Below, piece by piece: positions 33,902 to 47,300 of a DNA stretch of 64,000 nt. The notes under the pieces are model-generated. The model had not been told where the DNA came from. It made no database searches and saw nothing but the letters and a program-made list of their open reading frames with translations. Within the stretch, counting starts at the first letter, position 1; every line of letters starts with the position of its first letter. A program made the position numbers and the translations under genes. Origin of the DNA: Pelodera strongyloides (taxonomy: Eukaryota; Nematoda; Chromadorea; Rhabditida; Rhabditidae); contig JAANDG010000018.1 in assembly GCA_036852015.1 (NCBI GenBank), positions 372,001 to 436,000 on the forward strand, written 5' to 3'.

Positions 33902-34579
33902 GTATCTCAATTATACAGTGCATATATTTGTGAGCAGAGTTAAGTGTCTTTTAATCCCCTGTCCCTGAGCATTCATTATAACAAAGTGGTTGGTCGTGTA
34001 TTCAATAATCGGTTGGGCAAATCAGTTCGATTACTCAGTTGGAACAAAGTTTGCGCTGCAGCTTAAAGTTCTGGGATTCGATGTCGATGATTTTAAAGTT
34101 TTCTTATGGTGCTCACAATCCTCATTTTTGTACACTCCTAGTTCCCAGAAAATTGAAGTTGTGCAATATGGTGTGTCATTTCCGGACCCAGGCACATACA
34201 TATATGCCCAGCGTTTTAGAACGATTGCAGAGCGCATATATTACTAATTGAAATTTTCCATCATAATTGGTGAATCATAATGAGAATCAAAACAATAACT
34301 GTGTTCTTGGATACATCAAATTGTTACCGCGTTGCTATCCCGAATATATGGCCCTTCATGGTTCGATTTCAAGCCAATTTAACATTTTGTTATTTCAGCT
34401 CTCTAGTGAAAAAGTGGGCAGTTTCTTTCAGAAAAGGAGCTTAACATTGAACTTTTTTTTACAGAATAAGTATTTATTGTTCTGTTTTCCTACATTCAAG
34501 TTTTTACAAAACCGAAGGATGTGAAAATTAAATTTGCTTTTGCAGTATGTTTCTAACAAAATATGATTAAAAAGATTAT
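33902..34579. other. Intergenic sequence, no gene seen
   Basis: Overlapping short open frames near 33,990-34,250 on both strands have no splice sites or family features. Confidence 0.5.
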
Positions 34580-34650
34580 TCCCATGCCGGGAATCGAACC
34601 CGGGCCGCGTGGGTGAAAACCACGAATCCTAACCACTAGACCACATGGGA
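34580..34650 (-). tRNA. tRNA-Glu (TTC)
   Basis: On the minus strand the gene begins TCCCATGTGGTCTAGTGG and ends GGTTCGATTCCCGGCATGGGA. The acceptor stem TCCCATG/CATGGGA pairs perfectly. GTGGTTTTCACCCAC gives an anticodon loop with TTC. The A-box and B-box promoter elements are intact and there is no intron. Confidence 0.95.
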
Positions 34651-35624
34651 CTTACGTTTCATTTGATGTGGCTGCATTATATTATTGTTACTTATACATA
34701 TAATACATCACAGCAAATGTGGCAAAGGTAAAATAAAGTTGGGGATAACAATTTTAAACGTATAAGCAGTGCACAGGTTATCAAATAAATAAATAAACAT
34801 TAAAAGAGGGAAAAATAAGCCGGCATTTACAACAAATGAAAGTAGTAAAGGGGAATAAAACTACGTCCAACAATAGGAAAAACTGAGTGAAAAATTTTAA
34901 TGTAATGAAAGAAAGGAACGAATCCTAACCATTCGGCTATTTAGTACATGGGGAACTAAAAACCCCGATTTTGCCCCGATTAAGTCCTTCAAAAAATCGG
35001 GCCGTGATCGGGCCGAGTGGTCTAATGGTAAAGCGCTGGTTTGGAGTACGTTTTAGCTAATGTCGCAAGTTCGATTTCTGTCTGGTGCATTTGTCTTGCA
35101 AACTTCTAGGTACTTGTATGTTGTGTTTCAGGGTGTAAGTTCGTGGTGGTTAGCATATTTTTTCTCATGAATTGTATGTGTGCGTAATAAATTATGATAT
35201 GCCATCGCTACCTACGTTCTCGGATGCGCAGACGCTCGCGCAGCTAGCCGCGCAAATTGGAGCGCACGCGTAGCCAACCGCGCATTAGTGAAAACTTTAG
35301 TGAACCGCGCTTTCCGTGAAGCGCGCCGTAACCGCATACGCGGATAAGTGCGCTTTGGATAGACAACATGATGTGGTGAGTTACTGCGCAGCGCAGCAAC
35401 GCAAATCCGGGCGTCCCGGCATTTAAGCCAGAACACGAGCAGAATTACAAAAATGCTGTGAGAAACATACAGTAAACGCAGTCTAGCGCACAGACCAAAC
35501 GAACGCTAAATGAGCTGCTTATTTTGTAAAGAAATATTTTTTTAAACCTGAACAGTGTGGGACCTAACCATTAGTTTGTGCCCGAAATATGTTGCTACAA
35601 AAACAAAATTAAACAAAAAAACCT
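34651..35624. other. Spacer between two tRNA-Glu genes
   Basis: It holds a fragment of the CCCCGATTTCGCCCCGATC repeat (34,953-35,022), a plus-strand tRNA-like stretch just after it (GGCCGAGTGGTCTAATGGTA at about 35,012, with a weak GTTCGATTTC T-arm near 35,068), and a GC-rich block at 35,215-35,440. Confidence 0.55.
34953..35022. repeat. Fragment of CCCCGATTTCG repeat family
   Basis: GGGGAACTAAAAACCCCGAT and the linker AAGTCC...AATCGGGCCGTGATC match the foldback repeat at 22,641-23,040. Here only one end is present. Confidence 0.75.
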
Positions 35625-35695
35625 TCCCATGCCGGGAATCGAACCCGGGCCGCGTGGGTGAAAACCACGAATCCTAACCACTAGACCACATGGGA
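35625..35695 (-). tRNA. tRNA-Glu (TTC), second copy
   Basis: Identical to the copy at 34,580-34,650 across the gene, with a perfect acceptor stem, TTC anticodon and GGTTCGATTCC T-arm. Flanks differ beyond a few bases, so the duplication is either old or kept similar by gene conversion. Confidence 0.95.
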
Positions 35696-38600
35696 CCTGT
35701 GTCTGAGTGCAATTTTGCAGATCGAAACCAAAACTGAACGGACACTACGAAGTGAAAAAGGAAATGTTTTCTGTTTAAAACAGATCACTCGTGTTTCGTG
35801 GATATGTAAGGTCTCCAGAGTTATTGCCAATTTTTTTTCAATTTCATTTGTGTTCCTACGTTTCACTGAAATACACATGTATGTTCAGTTTTTTACTTTG
35901 ATTGCTTCCTCTCGGTCTGGTTGACATATTTTTGCACAATATTTTTGCTAATGTCCAACTCTTATTGCAGTTGTATTCTTTATATCATTAGACATTAGAA
36001 CCACATGAGCTAAACGTTAGAGAACAACACATCCGCATCTACGAGATATTGAAATATGTATCCCAAAGTTATAAAATAACTTCCACGCCCATTAATATCA
36101 TTCGCATGTAAGGTGCCCATGCGCATAGGGATGCTAAGGAAGAAACCATTTTGGCTGCTGACCTTGGTACTTGGAACATCGTCCGTTATGCTAGCTAGTT
36201 GTAGCTGAATGTTCTTTTCGAGTACTACAGTTGGTCGTTTCTTCGTCCATTCCACTACTCTCGATGTCACAGCACTTCCGATACGAGGCAACAGCCAAGA
36301 AAGCCGTTTCCTGATTAGCACTTGAAGAGAATTAGCCAACTTAACTACTGCGATTCCATATCTGGAATTCTTACGTTAATTTCCAACTTTATAGTTTGTC
36401 ACCCGTAGTTTCTATTAAGCCTGACATTTAGACGTTAACCAGGTAAACATGATTTTTGTGTGCATTTTGCGTAATATCATAATTTATTGACTTATTCATT
36501 TCATGTGCTTGTTTACAACCCCTAGGCATGTCAATTGAGTAGACATGCTAGTGTAGGCGTGGACAGGGAAACATTCTCACTAATATCTTTAAAAGTAGGA
36601 CAGTTAAATTTGCCTGCTAGTTTTCAGTGAGTTGTCACTTCCGACAACTAGACATCTGTCACCGAATGCTCTTTGTTCTAAACGCTTCCCTTTCGTTGTT
36701 TCACTCATTGCGGCGAAACAACACCAGATGGAGAAGTGACTTGTTACTGGCAGGCGCGAAATGCGGCTAACCTAAATTTGCATCCGTCTCCTTTGTTTTC
36801 AGTTGGAGACGTTTAATGGCCTATCACGCAAGTTGGCATTTCATTGCAATGGGCGGAGGTTTGTTCCAACTAGGCAGGCCGCTAATAATAAAGGGATAAA
36901 AGAATAGTCGCCGCTATTCTATTGTTTTCCATTTTTTTTAATACTATGGACAGTAGTCATTGGCCTGTAAGCGCGTACGGTTTTACCACAATCATGCCTT
37001 TTTTTCTTCTACTCTCCAAGCACTTCATTTGCATAATGGACCGAGTCTAAAGTCTATAAGACATCTCTGAGAGGCATCATACTTCCGCACGGAAATGAGA
37101 GTTTTCTCTTACTACTCTGAAAGACGACGCGACAATAATTTAATTCACACAACGCACTTCTCACCAGGTTGACGATATGCGTTTGTGGGGTTTTCACAGG
37201 CCTTGATTGTTATTTACCTACGGATATTCTTTAATAGAATAGAAACAATATTTGACGAATTTAAAATGCAAAAGCCAACGAATCACCTGACTGAGCATCA
37301 GTAAAGCCCTCTAGCAACATATTTCTTTTGTTGCATCCTAGATACAAGTGTGACTGGCTGACATCAGCTCCAACATGTTTTTCGCAGCATGTGAAGAAAG
37401 ACCTATGAAAAATGGCGGGAAAACATGCGGTCAGCGCGGGCATTGAGTAACTGTTTCACCCGACAGCTCCCACGGCAGCTGTGACTACTTGCGCATACAT
37501 ATTTACAAGAGTGACCGTCGCCGGTTTCCCACTAGAAACGCCTTTGTTTCTAAGCATATCCACCGTTTAGCAACTATTGCTTTGATTATGCGATATATTT
37601 GCTCACCACAACTGTAGCCAGCTGTTGATACAGAACACCTATCGCCGCAGAGAAATAGTAAAGCGAGTCCTGCTGCAAGGCTGATCTGAAGAATGATTTA
37701 GCAGAGTGTTGTAAGCTGATTTTAAATTAGCAGAGTGTTGTAAGCGCTTTTAACTTTGCCGCACCATTGATCGGAAGTTGCTTGTTTTCTCTACGCACAA
37801 AAAATACATGAAAATTTGCTCATATACATTTTCATATACCGATGTTACGTGAAGGTGGTTCGTGCTATATTCCTGGTTAGTAGGGTAGCATAACATGCTT
37901 GTGTCCTAATGCATGACGGCTAAAAGGTCCTCGGGCACTTCACAGCTTCACGACCAGGAGACAAAATCGGATTATTAGCTGGGTTGGGACTCACCCCGGA
38001 TATAGCCGCATATACTCGAACACACCTGCTGCGCTTTCAACCTTGGTAAGGTTCAACAATGTGTAAAGATAATACCCTCTATTGTACGAGTCATTAGTCC
38101 TATTATGTTGTAAGGTCATTGTCAAATCAATGGTGCCTTTGTTTGCGTTTTCATTTTACTATCAGCTTCCGTTTGGTCATTACTTGTTCCTCAATAACTG
38201 CAGTAATTGCTATCAATCCTATCATTTACACACAGTCGTAATAAAAGATTGGACGGAATTTTTTCTAAAACTCATATAGAGTTGCTGGTGAAAATATTTT
38301 GCGGCCTATGAATATCCATTAATGTCCTCGCATTGTCTTCTTCTTTAAGTAGAGGACGTTAATAAAATTCAGAAACCCTTTTGTTCTCAATTAGAGAAGA
38401 ATGAAAAAGAGAATTGGTTCCGAATATTAGTCGAGCGTTTGGTCACAATTATTATTTTTCACTTAAGAAGAATGCACTTTTAATAGGCGTACTTCAGACA
38501 AACATGCCCGCATAATACTTGTTACCAATAGTATTCTTTGTTTTCAATGCAAAGCTAGAAATTCCGCCACTAGCATCGTATTTTGTTTTAGTCAGGCGAG

Positions 38601-40098
38601 CTGTCATGTGGTTCTTTCATCTTTATTAGAAAATTCTTTAAAAAAATATTCAGTAATATATATATGAAAAAGACTAGTGGGTGGTTAAACAAGGCGAGAG
38701 AAAAAGCAAATCACTGCCGAGACTGAAGGGTTATTGATAAGGACTTCTATCGATGTAGTGCGCTACCGAATTGGACTGTTCTGGTACTTTCTATTTTTTA
38801 TATCCAAATGTTCTTTGACGCTCATTGCAGCACATAAACATGCCATTTATTTCTATGTATTGTCATCTAACAGTATTGCAACTATTCAAAAGGCCGAAAT
38901 TAAGATCAGTCAGTAATTTAGTTTAATTTAGTGTAGTTTCTATGTCAACGTAATACATGAATTGTATACGTTTCTCCGTTCGTAAACCATGAAAGGCGGG
39001 TCGAAATTGCGTTTCACAAATCGTTCCCAATTGCATATTCAAACGGCCAAAAAGGCACCGGCTATCCTCTTTCGTTTTTTTTTTGGTTTCGTTCACTACT
39101 CGGCAGTCACTTTCCAACAATAACCTTAAAGTACAAGCCCGTAAAACGTTGAGAAATAGGTAGCAAACGTCTAGCATAACATGTTGCAACGTTAAACATG
39201 ACTCAAAAATCGAAATATGTGCAGACTTATTTTTCTATGAATGTCGTGCCATTTCCTTAGTTTTTACAGTCAATTTTGTGATTGGTGTTGACAAGTTGAC
39301 AGCGATAGAATCTGAGAAACAAGCGCATGCGCAAAATGTAGAATGTGCACAGTTTTGAGAGAAATACTGAAATATGTAGAGACAAGCGAGCATGTTCGAA
39401 ACTCGCAACACGGTTGCCGTTCGCAAGACTTTATTGCCCATCAAAGTTAACAAGCTTAAAAAAACTGCTTTCACTACCCATTTCGCAGACGAACTAGTGG
39501 TAAAAGATATTTTTGTGTAAAACTGCTCAGTTGTGGGCTTTTTCAAACCCGTTTTACATTTTTTTTATTTGCGGTTCCAATGAGTAGAACAAGTTGAACG
39601 AAAACAGAGTGTTAGTCATAACTTAATGAATGTCAATAATGATTTATTGCTAAATGAGAAACACGTTTAAAAGGAAAATCAGGTGTGCTCGAACTGTGGT
39701 GTCGTTCAGGATGTGAATAACTACCGCGATTTTCAGAGTTATTGATACCTGGAGTATCACACGCCAAAGACAATTTTTCTAGTCACATTTCAATAGTTCA
39801 ACAATTGTTCAGAAAATTCTGTTCAAAGTTTATTCTTTGCACTTGCAGACTTATTTACACATTCCCACATCATACATTGATATGCCTTATTTTATATGGT
39901 GTTAAATTATCATATTACGATAAGCCTAGATTGACCTTTTACACCAATTGCTATCAAAACGACCGTGTGTGGTCACCGTGTCTTTGGACAAACATAACCT
40001 CCAGTGACACCAAATAATAGCTCCCATTAGAACAGTGCAACACGTCCGTGTCCACCCATTTGAAATTGTCTGAGCCTTTTGTCTAGGAGGGCATCCGT
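35696..40098. other. Intergenic region without a supportable gene
   Basis: About 4.4 kb. Minus-strand open stretches at 36,010-36,339 (starting from a non-ATG codon) and around 37,600-37,690 (YYFSAAIGVLYQQLATVV before GTGAGC) have some protein-like character, but I could not join them in phase to neighbours. They could be exons of an unresolved minus-strand gene or chance ORFs. Confidence 0.4.
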
Positions 40099-40554
40099 TC
40101 ATGTGGACTTTCTATTTATAGTTTGATTTTCGTAACACAGTTGGCACATGTCCTTTGTTTTGTAATTTGTGACTTCTTCGGGAAGAAAATATTTCTTCCA
40201 CCTTTCTCGTCTACAATGTGTCTGTCCTTCGATAGACATTGTGCCGATCGGGCTTCTCTTCCCTTGATGCATTTCTAATGCACACTGCATAATGCGGCAA
40301 AAGTTGCATAATGTTGTTGGGGCAAGCGATTGTTCAAGCATGCATGAGGGACGCCTAGTCACCCGACAAATACTCCGCGCTCCTCAATGCCACTTTTGCA
40401 CAAATGATGTTTTAGTATCTAAAGTTTCCTCCGTATTCCGTTGTAAAATGTTTGTTTTACATAAGCTTATGGTCTTATGCATACTCACCTTCAAATAATA
40501 AAATGTTGGACATTTTCCGCACCGGCCGATGTAGAACTCAAAGACATATGCCAT
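40099..40554 (-). CDS. Possible small cysteine-rich protein
   Basis: Two exons on the minus strand (40554-40489 and 40284-40099) join in phase 0 through a GTGAGT donor and a CAG acceptor, giving 83 residues. The N-terminal exon contains RCGKCPTFYYLK and the C-terminal exon contains EGQTHCRRERWKKYFL and KTKDMCQLCYENQ. Paired CxxC motifs and basic residues suggest a metal-binding module, but no family is recognised. The start ATG is not preceded by an obvious acceptor, so the model may be the 3' end of a longer gene. A further minus-strand open stretch at 41,333-41,515 might belong to it but could not be joined. Confidence 0.4.
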
Positions 40555-43500
40555 CAGAAAGGGCAAGTATGAAATGTTGCGCGTGCCTCTTTGTTTTGTG
40601 CAATATGCCGATATTACAGTAGTAGTGACTTTTGATGATCCGCTACGTTTCTATATTTCTTTCATTCATGCTTTGGCAGTAAACTGGTCAAGAAAACGCC
40701 AATCCGTTCATACGGTTAATAACAAGTGGTTTAATTCTGTTACGACATTTTATGAAGAGTTAACATAGTTGATTTGATTTGCTAGTCAGGTGCTGCTGAT
40801 TTAGTAATTGGATCATTTATATATTTGCCTATATAAGTATTATCCAGCTCCAGTTGAAATCTCAGCAAAGTAGAAAAAAGAAACAGAAAATAACAGTTAT
40901 CCTTTCAGAAGTGCTGCTACTACTCTGATTAACACGTTGTTTTCTGATTTTCTTTTTTTCCCTCGTGAAGTGTTCCTTTTTTGATATCGGAGACCTTGAA
41001 AATCATCCATAAACCCCTTTTGTGTGGAACATTTGCGAACACTTTTTATGAGTGAAAATTGCGGATTTCACGGCCATTTTGGGGGATGGTTCCCTTTTCA
41101 AAATAACAGACAGTTTTCACTGTCTGATTTCATCTTGCTGAACAAATTCATCAGGGCCCCGATTATTTTTATCCCGATTACTTTTTTATCCTTCATAAAG
41201 TTGATTACAAAACTGAAGCCTGATAAGCGGGTAGAAAATTCGTTAATCTGACAGTCCAGTTGATTCGTCCTACCCATGTAACATTTCAGATGATCTTTCA
41301 AAAATGAACATTGTTTCAACGATAAGAATAGCTCACTGTAAATACTGAGCTTTGTAAGAGGGCAAAAAAAAGTAGAATTCCTGAGTTGCTTTGTTTTCTT
41401 CGTAATTACCAAGTTGTGCATCTATGAATCGCATGTCAATCCGAACAATGCCTTGTTGTCTCGAGGGCAATTTGGAGTAATTTTCTTCCCCTCGTTGGCC
41501 ACATCTCTCTGTCAAAGTTTACAAGAAAAATGTACGAAAATAAGCACAGAATCACTTTGACAGATTGCCAATATTGTATAAACCACATTGTATAGTTACG
41601 CAAAAAAACATCCTCGGACCGAAATTTCAAAACTACAATTACTTATGCAAACACAGATGAAGAAAAAACGTGTGAGTTAACCGATCTCTTTTTGGGACAA
41701 TCATATTTATGACCAATATGTCTTTTTCATACATTAGGATTTAATTGCGTCTCTATTAATAAATTATCATTATAGGTATTTTCATGAATTGAACTGAGTG
41801 CATTAACTTAGTGCAACACTTGCTAGATAAAACTTTGTTTTTCGTAAGCGTATGACAAGATAGTGTATTCTGCCTTTGTGTCGGACTATGTTAACTTCAG
41901 TTCAATGAACTCCAAAAAGAGCTGGTAGTACTTGTGTAACGCGAACTCGCGAAAGTTAAGGAATAATTAGATATACATTGCTGGTTTTCTTTCTAACTAA
42001 CCCCTTTTTATGAGTACTACTGCACATTTGTTTTGTTTGTTTACATTTTCTCTTGTTTATTTTTACACAATCCTTTTGCCGCCTATTTCTAATAGCCGGC
42101 GATAAACCCCGCCCCCAAACAGACTCCGCCCGTGTGTGTAACGGGACATAGCCACGGTCGTCGTCCACTTCCTAGGCTTATCGCTGAACAAGATAATAAG
42201 TTATCCTAAAGTTTTGTTATTGTTAAGTTCTATTTCATAAACGTTTATTTATACTTAATTCATATGCTACACATATCAGTGGAATCGCTGTCGGGCAAAT
42301 TCCTGACGACAACACTTACCTATGCAACTAACTCATGTATGAGAATCCATTTGGTTGCGAGTGCCCACAATCTACCTCCGGTTTGTTTGCCAACATTGTG
42401 TTTTCACAACGAATTGAGTGAAAACTGAAAACCCGGTGCCACCCCTCACTCTACCCCTTCTCCTAATAAGAACTACCCTCTCGCCAGTCGAAGGTTTATT
42501 TTCCTTGATTTTACTTCAACGAACCTAAGTGAAATTTTAGGACACGTATAACACTTTGTTTTAAGTTTCTTATGTAGCGTTTAGGTGGTAGACTATTGTT
42601 CCTATATTTTGGGAGAATACACGTTCATATAGTGCATTGATTTGAGTGAAACGCATAATAGCATGTAATATGCGTGTTGTCCTGTCGTGCGATATATGTA
42701 CTTCGCTGTGCCCATTGACCCCTTTGTAATGATGACTTTCGAGCGACTACCAGTCCATTCGCTCATATTATTTTTCTATTATGCATTAGTCATTCGTTAT
42801 GTCAACATTATCATAGATAGGTCGTTTTCTAATAATCCTCATTCTCTTGAAAACAATGCAGTGTTCCTCCTCAATAGCTTTTTTTTAAACATTTATGCAC
42901 ACCGAGCTACGTTTTTTTGTGTAATTAGCGTTATCTTATTAATATCGTTCCCACTTTAAACAAAGACGAAGAGCACAAAAAGGGGATACGAAAAACATCA
43001 TTATACAGTACCGCAAGAGTGTGTCACCGGCGTCCCAATTAAATGCAAAAATATTTTGAATTTAAATGTCTCCGCAGCAAGAGTTCAAAAGAAACTATCC
43101 GACGCCGATCTTATATTTTTTTGCGTTCTGCAGTGAAAATTTTTCTCGCTATATCTTTATTTGATTGAGTCGTATTTCTTTAGGTAATCTTTCTTATTTC
43201 TTTAGGTAAAAGGTGTCTATATGCATGCATAAACTTTTGGCTTTTACCTCCAAGCAACAATATTTATCAGCTATGAGCGGTGTCTTTTCCAATCGCCTCA
43301 TTAAGTGATGAATATGCAAAATTCGCGAAATTTTGTGACATTCCCGGTCTGGCAAGGAAAAGAAGTGCGGTGTGTGATAGTGATTAATTGAAACGAGCGT
43401 CGGTGAATTAATATGAATAATGGGCGAGGCTTACAGGACAAGAAGCGATAGTGCGAGGGTTTTCTAGAGAAGAAGGGAAATAAGGGGAAGTATAGATAGC

Positions 43501-44294
43501 AAGAGTGAGAGAGAAGGAGAATCAGTCGCAGAGCATCGAACAACGCAACAGCCGCACTACACGAATGTCTACTTCTCCGAACTTCATCATACACTCGCAG
43601 TACTTTCTCGGTTGTTGTCTGACTCTGTGCCTTATCTCGCACATCATCTACCTGTGTACTTGAATCTAATATACCTGAGACCTTACCCGAGCTGTAATTG
43701 CCGAGAGAGAAACACCAAAATTAGCGGATTACCATCTTGATTTTTTCCACGACCTTTCTTAATTCCTCCAACAAATCCTCCTAATGTTTACCGTCCATAG
43801 TTGTAAATAAATGTTGACATCATTTTAATATTGAACCTTGCATGCTCATTATTACGTTGTATTTTATTTTCGTATTATTCAAATCGACCGGACATAATGT
43901 CATTCACCTTGTTGCTAGACACTGTAAGAGTTATTGTTTATCATTCCATGCAATCTTTCATTGGCTTCCAATGAGACATTTTAGGCATTAACTTTTTCTT
44001 GATATTGATAACTTTATTCATATAAGTTTCGGTGGTCTAGCAGTTTTCACTCTTGACCATTTACCCCCGTTTGGTGTGAACGACTACTGACCGTGAGATA
44101 TGCAAATATGATGGGAGAGTGGGATTTTTCCGACTTTGAAATCATTACAGCCATTCCGTGAAATTGCACCAAATATACTTATAATGCAGTTTCCTTCTGA
44201 GCCTTGTCCACGATGTACAATTTACGAGACTTCTTTTTTTTTGATAACGTTTTTTACCATATACGTTTCGGAAATGAACTTTCACACCTTTCAG
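40555..44294. other. Intergenic region upstream of the discoidin domain receptor
   Basis: No supportable gene. ORFs at 41,098-41,421 (-), 42,687-42,959 (+) and 43,301-43,642 (-) are AT-rich or low complexity. The TTTCAG ending at 44,294 probably marks the trans-splice acceptor of the receptor gene. Confidence 0.45.
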
Positions 44295-44307
44295 AGCACG
44301 TGATGCA

Positions 44308-47300
44308 ATGTGGCTAGAATTACTTTGGATCGCTTTCTCCACTTCCACGGCTCTCCGACTCGGTAAGCCCACTTTTTTATTGTTTCACATTTTCATTCGG
44401 AAATTATTATTTGCCCATGTCATGTTATGTCCCACATTGCTGATTTTTTCTCTACATAACGACATTTTCCCATTCCTTCAAGCCTTTTCCCGAACTATGT
44501 AATCCTACTCCGATTGCTTGCGTTCTATGTTAACACGTTGTCTATTTGTTGCGAGGTTGTCCAGAAGCGCAACACTTTTTGTGCCAAAACGTCCATCAAT
44601 GTGCGAGACATTAGATGCTAATCTCGAATGAATTCCCCTCTGATAGCCAAATGTTGATGCGTGGATGTTTACCACATTTGCCACCATAGTGGTAGCATGT
44701 CACTTTGGAGGAATGGACAGATCTAAGGAATAGACGTTCTATAAATACATTAAATGCATTTCCTAGAACAAATTTCAAGAACCGACGCTTTTTGTTTAAA
44801 TCACATGCTTATCTTTAAACAAAAGTAACTTATTTTGCTTCTTCATCATAGCCACTTAATTTAAATCACAGACAATGATAACAGAAGCGCTGGACTATTT
44901 ACACAAATTGATCCTATTTCTTCTCTCAGCGGTTTGCTTCAGCGATAAATAGTGCACATGAAAGATGCGCGCTTGGCCGCATGGATTAGTCGAAACGCAA
45001 ACTTTGGTCACGCGTTTTGTTTTTCTTACACCTCACTTTTTCCAGTTGAAGAGCTTTGCATTTTAAACTAAGGGGAAAGCGCATCATCTTGCTTGTTATC
45101 TGACCATGTTCGGAGATTACATATCCTTAGTCACTAAGGGAACGTCAATCAATACAGCATGCCCTTCGATTTCCCCCAATTTTTAACGGTAATGCTAGGA
45201 CCGGCGGACGTGTATTGTTCACGTGTTGGTGCGGTGCGCCGTTGAATGTGTCTACTGCAAACATTGTTATTGTTCAACTGGTCCATTGGTGTGCGAATTG
45301 CGCCCCTCTACCAATTTACAGTCGACAATGACAATCAGGAACTCATATCGTATTTTTGGTTCTAGTGTCCAGAGCTGACACATAGACGAATTCATTTCCC
45401 TTCAGTGTAAACGAACGTTCCACGCTCGTAGAAAAAGAACCAACATGCCATCGTTGTATCGTTCTCCCGACAACATTTTCATTGCCAGGCACTTCTTGCT
45501 AGCTCGTTACGCGGCCCCGCGGAGAGCATATAAACTTTATGTGCGTAAATCCTCGAGCGCGTTTCCACGAGGAAAGGTGCCGCTATGATGGAAAGAACTG
45601 TCATTAGTCGGGTTTCGACCAGCTGTCTTCGTATATAACACTCGTTTACTGCTATGCCTTTTTTTGCGCGGGTTTGCGGTTGTGATACTGGAATCGTAGT
45701 ATGTATGGTATTCATCAAAACTTTATCACAGCTTCAGTGCCATATGCATTGATGCGCGCTAGTTCAAAAGAACTAGTCCTGACCTTAAGCACGGATTACC
45801 AAAAGAACAGAAAACGAGGCCGAGCTTAGCCGCGGGGAACAGATGCAGAGGCGAATAACTGCGGATGCTCAACCGCACAAAAAGGCAATTTGTTCGTGCG
45901 TGCGACGCGCTGAATCCCGACCATTGTTCCGCTTGTCCTAAAGAGTATAAAGGGAAGGATGGTGACGCCCGCGCTTGTTGCCATAATAACGGCCAATCAA
46001 ACAATTCTTCTCGCGGAATGTCTTCGGAATCACAGTCTATCCAGAGTGAGTGCACCATCACGTACCAAATTAGGGGTGAAGTGGTATCGCTTAGGGATGG
46101 GCATGTGCTGTGGTTATATATTGTCCAAGTTTATGGGTTATCTAAGAGGTTACTCAACAAATCCTGAAAATAATGTTCTTCAAAAATGCTAGAGCCTTGT
46201 TGACCTCTCAACTGTTTCAAGTGGTGTCGTTGTAACCTCATTAAAGTGCTTCGGACTGATGACAAAGTTGTGGTCAGATGGCACTGGAGACCTTGTGATT
46301 GGAGAGGCGCAGAAACTAGTTAGTTGGTCTGGTTGAGAGGGAAACAATGATTAATCGGAGGAATGGCACTGACAAATAACAGCGCGACATGATGTACCCA
46401 ATTCAGAGCAATAGTTTATCTTTTGGATTAATTCAGAAAGGACGGTTGAATCACTTGATAAATGCTTGTACAACTTTTGCACTCCACTGATATTATTCTG
46501 ATTGTAGCTGGGGCACCCACTTTGACTGCTTTCATATAAAACATTCAATGGCAGATGCAACTTGCGCTCACCAGAAGGCGGTAAGAAGAAAAGGAAAGGG
46601 AAGGCCAAACCGTCAGCTGTGCAGGATCTGTATATATGTTCGCGTACAGTTCTCCCGAACCAGTTGTAATCTAATACGCACATAAATTTTCCGACCAACG
46701 TCGACACAGTCGCAATACTCTGTGGTACTGCGAATACGGAAAATAACCAAAAACTATACCCTCGATATCCTTGTCGTGCTACTCTCATTTTTTCGGGATT
46801 GTTTGATAAGTATAAACGCGAGTGACACAACGACTTTGTTTTGAACTTGTCATTGTTCTTCGATAAGGTAAGTTTGCAAGCACAGTACTGCATGGCCTTG
46901 CAAGGTGAATAATTGGCCTCAGCACATCCCTGACCAATATTTTCTACTGTTCTGATTAATGGCCTCTTTTTGTGCAGCACTGATGTTGCAATTTTTAGCA
47001 CGCTTATAAATAGGAGCCGAGTGGGAAAGGCCCCCGGGGACCGTCTTGAGCGCTCTTTCAACTCCTTCACGATTGTTATTCCTTGAAGAATGACTATGCA
47101 GATATTTAGACGTGCAACATTTTAGTTGACTGAGATTCCCCTGTCAAAAGGGGTTTCGATCATTCAACTTTGCAATAGTGTTTGTGGCGAAAAATCAAAT
47201 CTACCAGTAAGAGTGTGGTTGGATAATTTCGCAATTTGATTAACGTAAATCCTGTAGTTCACTCGGGGTTTTCACGAATTTTCCTGCGTAATTCTGTTTG

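Noticed and set aside
36010..36339. 109-codon minus-strand ORF
   Set aside because: It starts at a non-ATG codon, lacks recognisable motifs and could not be joined to other exons. Treated as unresolved, not annotated as a gene.
43301..43642. 113-codon minus-strand ORF upstream of DDR
   Set aside because: Low-complexity composition, no ATG, no splice context.
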